Origin: a gamma proteobacterium HdN1
Lineage (GTDB): Bacteria; Pseudomonadota; Gammaproteobacteria; Pseudomonadales; Ketobacteraceae
Assembly: GCA_000198515.1 (NCBI GenBank)
Contig: FP929140.1
Span: forward strand, 1,338,527 to 1,402,526
Direction: 5' to 3'
DNA length: 64,000 nt
Shown here: piece after piece, positions 41,637 through 49,283 of the stretch
Position numbering within the stretch: the first letter of the stretch is position 1
Layout of the letters: each line of letters begins with the position of its first letter
Translations under genes and position numbers: made by a program
Notes under the pieces: generated by a model
Seen by the model: the letters and a program-made list of their open reading frames with translations, nothing else
What the model was told of the DNA's origin: nothing
The model's database searches: none

Positions 41637-43283
41637 TTATGGTCTTGTTTTGGACAGTTTTGATGTGGCCGTCTTGAACAGGGAAAGCTTGAACATGGAA
41701 AGCTTGACCAAGGTAAGCAAACTCTGCAATTTGTTACGAGCGCCCGCGCCAAATAGCAAGCGGATGACTGCGAGTGACTTTTCGTAGTCCATAGGCTTTA
41801 CGGGATACAGCACCGGCGGCGGAGAAAATTTCCAGCGGTCTTCGAGTACGGCTTTCGCAGTCGTGTAGGAACGCAGCCCATCGCGCCCGTTCATCACGCC
41901 GAATCCAGAATGCTTAACGCCACCAAAGGGTAGGTCTTGATTCAGGTAGCAAAGCCCGAAATCGTTGATACAGGTCGCTCCCGCATCTAATTGCGCGGCA
42001 ATTTTTCGGCCTTTTTCGTGGTCTTGTGTAATCACTGACGCGTGCAGACCGAAGGCGGTGTCGTTCGCAAGTGCAACGGCCTCGGCTTCCGATTTCACGC
42101 GGAATACCAGCAATACAGGCCCGAAGATTTCTTCTTGGGCGATACGCATTTCAGCGGTAATCCCCGTCAAAACGGTGGGTGGGTAGAAGCTGCCGCCGTT
42201 GGATTCGATAGGTATGCCACCTGCCAGTAGCGTTGCACCTTTCTCTACGGCATCGCGCACAAGAGTGTCGATAATGCGGATTTGTTGTGGGCTGGTGATA
42301 GCGCCTACGTCCACTTGGCCGCCTCGCACCGGCGCACCCTGGCGGAGCGCTTTGACTTTTGGCAAGAGGGAATCCATGATGCGATCGTACATTGAATCGA
42401 CGATGATCAGACGCTCCGATGCAATGCAATTTTGCCCAAGGTTGATGTAAATGCCGCCAAGAACCGAATGTACGGCCTTCTCCACATCTGCATCTTCGCA
42501 GACGATCATTGGATCTTTTCCCCCTAGCTCCATTACCACTGGAGTTAGATGTTCTGCGCTGCCCTCAATGATCCTTCTGCCATTTGCTGCCGAGCCAATA
42601 AATAAAATCTTTTGAACGCCCGCGCGTACTAAAGCCGCACCCGTATCGCCGTAACCGTTAATGATTTGCACCGTATCGGTAGAAAATCCCTCTCTGCGTA
42701 GCGCTTCATCCGTAATCTCCTGGAAGCGCTGGCTAGACCATGCGACGACTTCCGAAACCTTTACAATTACCGCATTTCCCGCCATTAATGGAGCAATCAA
42801 AGAGCTGATAATGTTCTGAAGGGGATAGTTCCAAGGAACGATACAGGCGACCACTCCCAGAGGAATATACTCAATGCGGGCTCGTTTGTGCATGAGTAAA
42901 CCAGAAGGCATCTTTTCCGAGCGCAAGTGTTTTTCACCGTTCTTCTGCAACCAGCGAATTTTGTTGCAAATCGGCATGATTTCGCCAAGCAGCGCATTCT
43001 CGTAGGTTTTTCCGGAGTCTTTGACGATATGTTCACAAAGCTCATCGGCGTGCTCAAGCACGTGATCCAGAATATGCTGTAATACCGCGCGCCGCTGCCG
43101 AAAACTGCTTTTCCGCCATGTTTGTTGGGCGTTTCTGGCGCGTTCTACCGCTTCCTGTACCTGAATTGCGGAGCACGCCGAAACCTTGCCAAGAGGAGCG
43201 CCCGTGGCCGGGTTAAAGCACTCGATTGTGCTCGTTTCAGCGCGAGAGCTTGCGTGCGAACGGAGAGGCGTTGCAGTATTCAT
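41637..43283 (-). CDS. Aldehyde dehydrogenase with membrane-tail-like C-terminus
   Basis: 548 residues. Catalytic Glu in VMELGGKDP and Cys in LGQNCIASER, NAD-binding FIGSAANGRR, and the late EEIFGPVL motif. Beyond the normal ALDH end, about 45 residues form an amphipathic/hydrophobic extension (LQSLLTLVKLSMFKLSLF) coded partly by a 15-bp tandem repeat, possibly membrane-associating. The ATG at 43283 has GAGGA upstream. In the cluster it could oxidise an aldehyde produced by the GMC oxidase or by C4-methyl oxidation. Confidence 0.9.
   Translation of the reverse strand: MNTATPLRSHASSRAETSTIECFNPATGAPLGKVSACSAIQVQEAVERARNAQQTWRKSSFRQRRAVLQHILDHVLEHADELCEHIVKDSGKTYENALLGEIMPICNKIRWLQKNGEKHLRSEKMPSGLLMHKRARIEYIPLGVVACIVPWNYPLQNIISSLIAPLMAGNAVIVKVSEVVAWSSQRFQEITDEALRREGFSTDTVQIINGYGDTGAALVRAGVQKILFIGSAANGRRIIEGSAEHLTPVVMELGGKDPMIVCEDADVEKAVHSVLGGIYINLGQNCIASERLIIVDSMYDRIMDSLLPKVKALRQGAPVRGGQVDVGAITSPQQIRIIDTLVRDAVEKGATLLAGGIPIESNGGSFYPPTVLTGITAEMRIAQEEIFGPVLLVFRVKSEAEAVALANDTAFGLHASVITQDHEKGRKIAAQLDAGATCINDFGLCYLNQDLPFGGVKHSGFGVMNGRDGLRSYTTAKAVLEDRWKFSPPPVLYPVKPMDYEKSLAVIRLLFGAGARNKLQSLLTLVKLSMFKLSLFKTATSKLSKTRP
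41673..41702. repeat. 15-bp tandem duplication inside the aldehyde dehydrogenase C-terminus
   Basis: CTTGAACAGGGAAAG and CTTGAACATGGAAAG head to tail, with partial further units; encodes FKLS-type repeats on the minus strand. Confidence 0.85.
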
Positions 43284-43304
43284 GGAATCCTCGTAGCGTG
43301 GCAA

Positions 43305-43328
43305 ATCGGTGTCTTAATCGGTGTTTTA
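43305..43328. repeat. 12-bp tandem duplication at the end of the GMC gene
   Basis: ATCGGTGTCTTA and ATCGGTGTTTTA head to tail; the second copy includes the stop codon of the GMC oxidoreductase gene (43326-43328). Confidence 0.8.
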
Positions 43329-45086
43329 AAGTGTTGGAACGGGGCGCCTAGAGCGTGCTTGCTTTGTTTTTTTTGCACGCCCTTTGGACGCAGCCTTTCG
43401 AGAGTTCTTAGGCTTTGCCTCTGCAGGTAAATTATCGGAAGCCGATGCGATGTTTGGCGCTGGAACTAATTGCGCTCGCTCGATTTCTTCAATGATAAAA
43501 TCCGCAACGCGCCAACCGATCATCATTGAAGGGGCGTTGATCGCCGCGACCGGAATTTCCGGAATCACCGATGCGTCTGCGATACGAACGTTGCGCGCTG
43601 CTTTTAGGCGAAGCTGAGTGTCCACAGGATCGGATGGGTGGGTGCCCATCTTGCAGGTGCCCGCATAGTGGAAAGTAGTCATCGCTGACTGCTTGATCCA
43701 TTGCTTGATCTTCTCACGGTCCGTGCTGCGAGCCGCCAGAGATAATCCTTGATTTCCCCAACGGGTGAGCGCAGGTTGCCCGGCAATCTGTTGTGCCTTG
43801 ATAACGCCATTCGTAAGCGTGTCTAGATCATCAGAATTCAAGAAATACCCTGGGTTGATACGTGGTGCATGTGCAGGATCTGCAGATGCAAGCGTTACCT
43901 CGCCGCGTGAGGACGGTTTTCCTAAAATCACCACGATGCCATAAACTTTATTCACAAACCGCTGCAAAAAGGGCAACCGGAAGGCGAGGGTTACCGTATT
44001 TCGAATCCAGCGGTGCCAGCGCCGATTTCCGTACTGGCTGGCAGGAAGCATCAGCGCCGGCAACATTCGCTGCATGGATGGTGCAAGCGATGATGCAGCA
44101 GAGTAGAATACAAAGCAGGTGTCCGCCTGCTGATCAGCAAGCGCGAGCGCCGGGTTCATGCGCTCAAACCCATATACCTGCGGGTAGAACGACTGAGTTT
44201 CGCTATTTCCGCGATAAAATATGCAGACATTCGGATGATCTTGCAGATTGCGGCCCACCGCCGGCACCTCTGCGCGTGGCTCGATTCCGAAATGACGTAG
44301 CTGGTTGCTTGGGCCTACACCGGAAAGCATCAGCAATTTTGGCGTTTCCAGCGCGCCAGCGCACAGGATGATCTCCTTGCGCAGCCCGATGCGCCGCACA
44401 ATCTCCTGCATAGCGCTTCGTTGGCGAACGTGAACCGCGATGGCCGTCATGTTCTCATCAAACTCGATACGTTCTAGTCGCGTACGAGTGAGCACAGTGA
44501 GGTTTTCACGGGGAAATCCCTTGATAAACGCCGAATATGCGTGGCGACGGTCGCCGCCATGATAATTCATTAGCTGGTAGCCTATGTGCCCGCAAAGTTC
44601 GCCGTCATTCAGCTCGTCCTTTCGCTCAAAACCGGATTGCAGGGCAGCATCGAGGCAGGTGTTGGTGAATTCATTCGGGTTACGCGTGCTAACGCCTAGG
44701 GTGTGTTCCAGCGCATCGAAGGAAGGTGCGACGTTTTCCCATCGCCAGCCTTCCGGCCATTGCGCATAGTCACGGCGGTCGCCCCGCGTGTATACCATGC
44801 CGTTTACCGCGCCGCTGCCGCCCATGCCGGTGCCAGAACCCATGTAGAGTGTGCGTTTTGCACAACGGGGTTGTTGAATAGAAAGGCGGTCGATCAGGGT
44901 GTTTTCGTTCGCAAACGCTTGTGCAAATCCGCTGGCCAAAAGGGTTTCCGGGTTTTCTTCGGCAGCGTCTCCTGCTTCCACAAGCAGCACGCTACCGAGA
45001 TTGGCGTCAGCAATGCGCGCCGCTGCGATGCAGCCAGCAGACCCGCCACCGATCACGATAAAATCAAATTCTTCAACGGCTTGCAC
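43326..45086 (-). CDS. GMC-family FAD-dependent oxidoreductase
   Basis: 586 residues. N-terminal dinucleotide motif VIGGGSAGCIAAARIA, GMGGSGAVNGMVYTRG (GMC signature 1), GALETPKLLMLSGVGPS (signature 2), and a C-terminal TTFHYAGTCKMG with the catalytic His and NAPSMMIGWRVAD. It resembles choline/alcohol dehydrogenases. A Lys/Arg-rich tail of ~40 residues follows the fold. It oxidises an alcohol to an aldehyde or ketone with FAD; clustering with ALDH and sterol-type genes suggests a terpenoid or sterol alcohol (inference). Confidence 0.9.
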   Translation of the reverse strand: MQAVEEFDFIVIGGGSAGCIAAARIADANLGSVLLVEAGDAAEENPETLLASGFAQAFANENTLIDRLSIQQPRCAKRTLYMGSGTGMGGSGAVNGMVYTRGDRRDYAQWPEGWRWENVAPSFDALEHTLGVSTRNPNEFTNTCLDAALQSGFERKDELNDGELCGHIGYQLMNYHGGDRRHAYSAFIKGFPRENLTVLTRTRLERIEFDENMTAIAVHVRQRSAMQEIVRRIGLRKEIILCAGALETPKLLMLSGVGPSNQLRHFGIEPRAEVPAVGRNLQDHPNVCIFYRGNSETQSFYPQVYGFERMNPALALADQQADTCFVFYSAASSLAPSMQRMLPALMLPASQYGNRRWHRWIRNTVTLAFRLPFLQRFVNKVYGIVVILGKPSSRGEVTLASADPAHAPRINPGYFLNSDDLDTLTNGVIKAQQIAGQPALTRWGNQGLSLAARSTDREKIKQWIKQSAMTTFHYAGTCKMGTHPSDPVDTQLRLKAARNVRIADASVIPEIPVAAINAPSMMIGWRVADFIIEEIERAQLVPAPNIASASDNLPAEAKPKNSRKAASKGRAKKTKQARSRRPVPTL

Positions 45087-45188
45087 CTTTTTGTTACCTC
45101 AATATCCGAATGAGTTTTCTGGTTTTTCTATTTGTAATTGTTTTACTTATCGTTTTTTATGCTACTCGATCCGTCGCTTAAAATTGCT

Positions 45189-45818
45189 TTATGGAGCGGG
45201 CTCGTTTGCTAAATGCAGGCCCAGCGCAGGAATCAACCTGCGCTCCAGAAAGCCGCGCAGTTCTCGATCGCTGCGTTTTTTACTACTTTGCATCGTCAAT
45301 AATGAAAGCAGAAAGCGGGTCGCGACTTCGGTGAGTTCATCTAGCTCGTCTTCTGGTGGGCTGGCATCCCCCAAAATGGTGCGAAACAGATCGCGGCGAA
45401 TTGCGTTGCTGGCAGGCACCGACAGCGCATAGGCATTAAAAAAACCACCAAGGCTCGTTTCCTGAAGTAGCGCGAGTGCGGGTTCCTTGGGAAGGTGTTT
45501 GAGAGCGAACACCATCGTTTCTACCACACGCTGCTGTGCCGTAGGGAAGCGCGAAACGTGACGCAACAGCTTTTCACTGAACACCATCCCGTATTGCATC
45601 AGGGCGACCTGCACGATTTCATCGCGGCTGCCAAAGTGACTGTAGACGGTAGGTCGGGTCACGCCGGCCTCTTGGGCGATTTCGTTCAGGGTAACCTTCT
45701 CGATTCCCCAGCGCTGTACGCACACCAAGGCCGCTTCCATGATGCGCGTTCGTGTGTCCATCACCTTTGGCTTCTCAGCGGGGGCCTTGGCTTTTGTCAC
45801 TGTTCGGGCTACTGTCAT
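45189..45818 (-). CDS. TetR-family regulator of the sterol-like cluster
   Basis: 209 residues. HTH at about 25-70: RIMEAALVCVQRWGIEKVT, then LNEIAQEAGVTRPTVYSHF. It is transcribed divergently from the CYP51-ferredoxin gene (94-bp gap) and is followed by the GMC gene. Two TTTACR-N5-TGTAAA dyads lie in the gap, so it probably controls both arms and itself. Ligand unknown. Confidence 0.87.
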   Translation of the reverse strand: MTVARTVTKAKAPAEKPKVMDTRTRIMEAALVCVQRWGIEKVTLNEIAQEAGVTRPTVYSHFGSRDEIVQVALMQYGMVFSEKLLRHVSRFPTAQQRVVETMVFALKHLPKEPALALLQETSLGGFFNAYALSVPASNAIRRDLFRTILGDASPPEDELDELTEVATRFLLSLLTMQSSKKRSDRELRGFLERRLIPALGLHLANEPAP

Positions 45819-45827
45819 TTTTCTGCC

Positions 45828-45890
45828 TTTACATATTTACAAGCGATGTAAAATAGAATACTTTTTTTACGCCAGATGTAAATATGTAAA
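45828..45890. promoter_or_regulatory. Divergent promoter with two matching TetR-type operators
   Basis: Site 1 at 45836-45852 is TTTACA-AGCGA-TGTAAA; site 2 at 45866-45882 is TTTACG-CCAGA-TGTAAA; their centres are 30 bp apart (about three helical turns). In addition, the 14-mers TTTACATATTTACA (45828-45841) and TGTAAATATGTAAA (45877-45890) are exact reverse complements. The whole region is therefore symmetric and serves both the TetR gene and the P450 gene. Confidence 0.75.
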
Positions 45891-45912
45891 ACAAAAAAAA
45901 GAGAGGCAGCCG

Positions 45913-47670
45913 ATGACCGCAGCGCAACCACTTCCAGCGCCGGAACCTGACTTGCTTGCGCCGCCCAAGCTCAAGGGCGGCGTGCCATTGCTTGGGCATA
46001 TCTTCCCGTTTGCGCGCAATCCCTTCCAGTTCATGAAAAGAGTGTCGGATGAGCTGGGGGAGATCGCCCAGTTTCGCATTTTCAATCAGCGCATGGTGCT
46101 GCTCACGGGGGACGCGGCCAGCACCCTGTTTTACCGTTCCAGTGATGACGTGCTGGATCAGTCGGCCGCCTACAAGTTAATGACGCCGATTTTTGGTGAA
46201 GGAATTGTATTTGATGCTCCCAATGAGCGCAAAAACCAGCAGCTAAAAATGCTGATGCCGTCCTTGCGCGCCGAGGCCATGCGCCATCACTCCGACAAAA
46301 TCGTGCAAGAGGTAGAAGATCTTGCGCAACGCTGGGGCGAGCAGGGAGAGGTTGACTTGGTCGCCGAAATGAAGCGCCTCACCATCAACACCGCAAGCCA
46401 TTGCCTGCTCGGACGAGAGTTTCGCTATGAACTAACCGACGAATTCGCCTCTATTTATCACGATCTTGAAAAAGGCGTAAACGCGCTGGCTTATAGCTTC
46501 CCAAATTTACCAATCCCTGCGTTCCGGGCGCGTGATCGGGCGCGTGTTCGGCTCCATCAACTGGTTAGTGAAATCGTCAAAAAGCGCGAGTCCCAAGCGC
46601 ACAAGCCGAACGATATGTTTCAATCACTGATTGACACTCACTATGAGGATGGTAGCAAACTCACTACGGATGAAATTACCGGCATTTTGATTGCCGCGAT
46701 TTTTGCGGGCCACCACACCAGTTCTGGTACCGCAGCGTGGGTGTTATTAGAACTGCTAAAGCATCCTCATCATTTACGTGAGGTACGAAACGAGCTTGAT
46801 CAGCTTTTTGGCTCTGACGGAGTGGTAAGTTTTCAAACGCTACGCGAAATACCGCATCTGGAAAACGTGCTAAAAGAAGTGCTCCGCCTGCACCCGCCCC
46901 TCATTGTACTGATGCGGCAAGTCGTAGAGCCAATTCGCTTTAAGGGGTATCGGATCGAAGCAGGCGACATGGTGTGGGCATCTCCACCAGTGACACATCG
47001 CATGAGTCAGCTATTTCCGAATCCAGAGGTATTTGACCCTACCCGTTATGAAGGCGACCACGCTGCTGATAAAAACCTCATGGCGTGGCAACCCTTTGGC
47101 GGTGGAAAGCATAAATGTGCGGGGAATGCCTTTGCTCTTTTCCAGATCAAAGCGATTTTTTCAGTCCTCCTTCGTAAGTACGATTTCGAGTTGGTGAACC
47201 GGCCAGATACTTATGTGGACGATTACGGTGAAATGATCGTACAGCCAAAATCGCCCTGCATGGTTCGCTATAAGCGGCGCTTGCCCAATTCTTTTGCGTC
47301 GAAGTTTGGCACTCATGCGAGCGCGGAGCCTGTCGCAGCGGAATGCCCGATGCATGCGAGATCCGCGAAGATCCCGGTAACAGCGGTTCCCGATGCAAAA
47401 CCAGCTTCTCCGGAAAACGAAGTTCAAGGCATACGAACTTTTAGCGTTCGTGTCGATCGCCAGCTCTGCCAAGGCCACGCAATATGTATGGGTGAGGCAC
47501 CGGAACTATTCCGCGTCGATCAGAATGGATACAACCATATCCTTCAAGCACATCTAGATTCTGAGCAGCTGCAGAAAGCATTGAATGCTGCAAAATATTG
47601 CCCTAATCAAGCAATTAGTATTCATGAGGATGTGCGCAAAGAAAATCCTCAATGCGAGAATACAGAGTAG
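45913..47670 (+). CDS. cyp51: CYP51-type cytochrome P450 fused to a C-terminal ferredoxin
   Basis: 585 residues. P450 part (~1-455): I-helix FAGHHTSSGTAAW, K-helix ExxR in KEVLRLHPPLIVLMR, heme-binding FGGGKHKCAGNAFALFQIK. The I-helix and HPPLI blocks match sterol 14-alpha-demethylase (CYP51), close to the mycobacterial enzyme. A ~50-residue linker leads to a ferredoxin (~510-575) with CQGHAIC and a later CP, the CxxHxxC pattern of P450-partner 3Fe-4S or 4Fe-4S ferredoxins. A CYP51-ferredoxin fusion is known from Methylococcus capsulatus. The ATG at 45913 follows GAGAGG. No ferredoxin reductase is in the cluster. Reaction expected: oxidative removal of a sterol C14 methyl; the natural substrate is untested. 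Confidence 0.9.
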   Translation: MTAAQPLPAPEPDLLAPPKLKGGVPLLGHIFPFARNPFQFMKRVSDELGEIAQFRIFNQRMVLLTGDAASTLFYRSSDDVLDQSAAYKLMTPIFGEGIVFDAPNERKNQQLKMLMPSLRAEAMRHHSDKIVQEVEDLAQRWGEQGEVDLVAEMKRLTINTASHCLLGREFRYELTDEFASIYHDLEKGVNALAYSFPNLPIPAFRARDRARVRLHQLVSEIVKKRESQAHKPNDMFQSLIDTHYEDGSKLTTDEITGILIAAIFAGHHTSSGTAAWVLLELLKHPHHLREVRNELDQLFGSDGVVSFQTLREIPHLENVLKEVLRLHPPLIVLMRQVVEPIRFKGYRIEAGDMVWASPPVTHRMSQLFPNPEVFDPTRYEGDHAADKNLMAWQPFGGGKHKCAGNAFALFQIKAIFSVLLRKYDFELVNRPDTYVDDYGEMIVQPKSPCMVRYKRRLPNSFASKFGTHASAEPVAAECPMHARSAKIPVTAVPDAKPASPENEVQGIRTFSVRVDRQLCQGHAICMGEAPELFRVDQNGYNHILQAHLDSEQLQKALNAAKYCPNQAISIHEDVRKENPQCENTE

Positions 47671-47756
47671 ATCCTAGCGCGGTATATGTAGCGCAATCAC
47701 AATTAAATCGAACGCTATCAATTAACAACAAGCGCAATCACTGGAGACCAAACGTT

Positions 47757-48359
47757 ATGTCGTCCTTTCCACGCGAAGAACTAGAAGAAATGGTAACGCG
47801 CTGGCTGCAAGCTAACCGTGATGCCGAGAAAGAAGGCGATTGGGCAAAGCACTTGGGTGCAATGTACACCGAAGATGCGCAATACGGCTGGAATATCGGG
47901 CCAAATCAAGAATTTATGGCGAACAATCGTCAAGAAATCATCGACCTCGCCATCGGCTACCAGATGAAAGGATTTGAAGATTGGGAATATCCGTATCACG
48001 ACATCATTATTGACGAGAAGCGCGGCACCGTGATCGGTTTCTGGAAACAGCGCGCGCCCGCAAAGCGCGCAGACGGAACGGTGTATGAAGTCGCAGGTAT
48101 CGGTGGCTCGTGGTTTGAGTACGGCGGAAACTTCCAATGGCGCTGGCAACGGGATTTTTTTGATCTCGGCAATACCAAAGCGCTATTTTTCGAAATGGCA
48201 GGCGATGGTGCTCTTTCACCTACGGTGAAGAAGAAAATCCAAACCCACGCTCACAATAAATTACTTCCTGGCCACCGCTATTTACGCCCCGAGCCAGATA
48301 CCCTGACAAAAGCCCGAAATTTTATGGCAATGGTCAAAATCGCCGCGACTGGGCGATAA
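47757..48359 (+). CDS. NTF2/SnoaL-like protein
   Basis: 200 residues with the alpha-helix then beta-sheet pattern of the NTF2-like fold: ELEEMVTRWLQANRDAEKEG, LGAMYTEDAQYGWN, IIIDEKRGTVIGFWKQ. The fold is shared by delta-5-3-ketosteroid isomerase, SnoaL cyclases and many dehydratases. It lies 86 bp after the P450 gene and 13 bp before the CPI1-like gene, in one operon. An isomerase role on a sterol intermediate is attractive but not shown by specific residues. The ATG at 47757 is chosen at the start of the first helix. Confidence 0.7.
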   Translation: MSSFPREELEEMVTRWLQANRDAEKEGDWAKHLGAMYTEDAQYGWNIGPNQEFMANNRQEIIDLAIGYQMKGFEDWEYPYHDIIIDEKRGTVIGFWKQRAPAKRADGTVYEVAGIGGSWFEYGGNFQWRWQRDFFDLGNTKALFFEMAGDGALSPTVKKKIQTHAHNKLLPGHRYLRPEPDTLTKARNFMAMVKIAATGR

Positions 48360-48372
48360 GGAAGGCCCGACC

Positions 48373-49230
48373 ATGAGTGAAACGCGCGCCCATTACGCGG
48401 TCAAGGTTTCCCACTCCCTGGAAGATGCTCCGAAAATGGCGCATTGGTTTTCTCAAAATCCAGACCGCGCTTGGGCAGAACGCTTTTTTCTCGCCTACTC
48501 GCCGATCTGGATGGCGTTGATGGCCGTGATGATGTTCACTGGCTGGACGGAAACCTTCAGTAACGATGCCCTTCTAGGGCACGCAGTAATAGTAGCTGCA
48601 CCACTCTTGGCTGTGCCCGCAATCTTGCGGCGCGGGCACAATCCAAGCGGCCATTGGTGGGAAAGCTATTGGTTCAAAGCCAACCTTTATATTGGCATCT
48701 TTGGGTTTTTTGGAAACTATTTCGGTTCCGAGTATTTCTTTGATGTGCTTGGAATGGTCTATCACTTTCCTAATGCCACTACCACCTTGGATGCAAGCTT
48801 GGTAGGGCAGGGTGATCAAACCGTTCCATTGATCATGTATTTTTATACGCACGCCTATTTTATGACGTACCACACCACTGCGGTGCTGGTGTTGCGGAGA
48901 ATTTTTTCGGCGGGGTTCCCCAGCCTTACCGTCGTTTTTTTTCCGGTGGTTTTTGTGGTTGGTTACGCATGGGCGTGGATCGAAACTCGCGCCATGGCGA
49001 ACCCCTTAATTGCGGCCAACTTCCACTATACGCGCATGGATGCAATGCTTGCCTATGGATCAGCGATTTACGCGCTGTATTTTATTGCAAGCTTCCCGAT
49101 TTTTTATCACCTCGACGAAGTGGCGGAAAAGCGCTGGGATCTGCTAAAAGTAAGCGCAGCAGGGCTTAGCGCAAGTATGCTTACATTTTATCTTTTGGAC
49201 TTCACTGCAGCCATCGTTGGGCGCTTATAG
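48373..49230 (+). CDS. Cycloeucalenol cycloisomerase (CPI1)-like membrane protein
   Basis: 285 residues, about seven or eight hydrophobic segments. The sequence tracks plant cyclopropylsterol isomerase along much of its length: AERFFLAYSPIWMALM near the start, YWFKANLYIGIFGFFGNYF, then YFFDVLGMVYHFP, a YFMTYHTTAVLVLRR block, AWIETRAMAN, and IYALYFIASFPIFYHLDE near the end. Plant CPI1 is about 280 residues and opens the 9,19-cyclopropane ring of cycloeucalenol to give obtusifoliol, the CYP51 substrate. Here it is in the same operon as a CYP51. The comparison is from memory of the plant family; an alignment would settle it. A bacterial substrate is unknown. Confidence 0.78.
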   Translation: MSETRAHYAVKVSHSLEDAPKMAHWFSQNPDRAWAERFFLAYSPIWMALMAVMMFTGWTETFSNDALLGHAVIVAAPLLAVPAILRRGHNPSGHWWESYWFKANLYIGIFGFFGNYFGSEYFFDVLGMVYHFPNATTTLDASLVGQGDQTVPLIMYFYTHAYFMTYHTTAVLVLRRIFSAGFPSLTVVFFPVVFVVGYAWAWIETRAMANPLIAANFHYTRMDAMLAYGSAIYALYFIASFPIFYHLDEVAEKRWDLLKVSAAGLSASMLTFYLLDFTAAIVGRL

Positions 49231-49283
49231 CGCGCCCAGATGGTTTTGGGTCGCCTCCTGCGCCGTTTTTGCTGTATTTGCGG

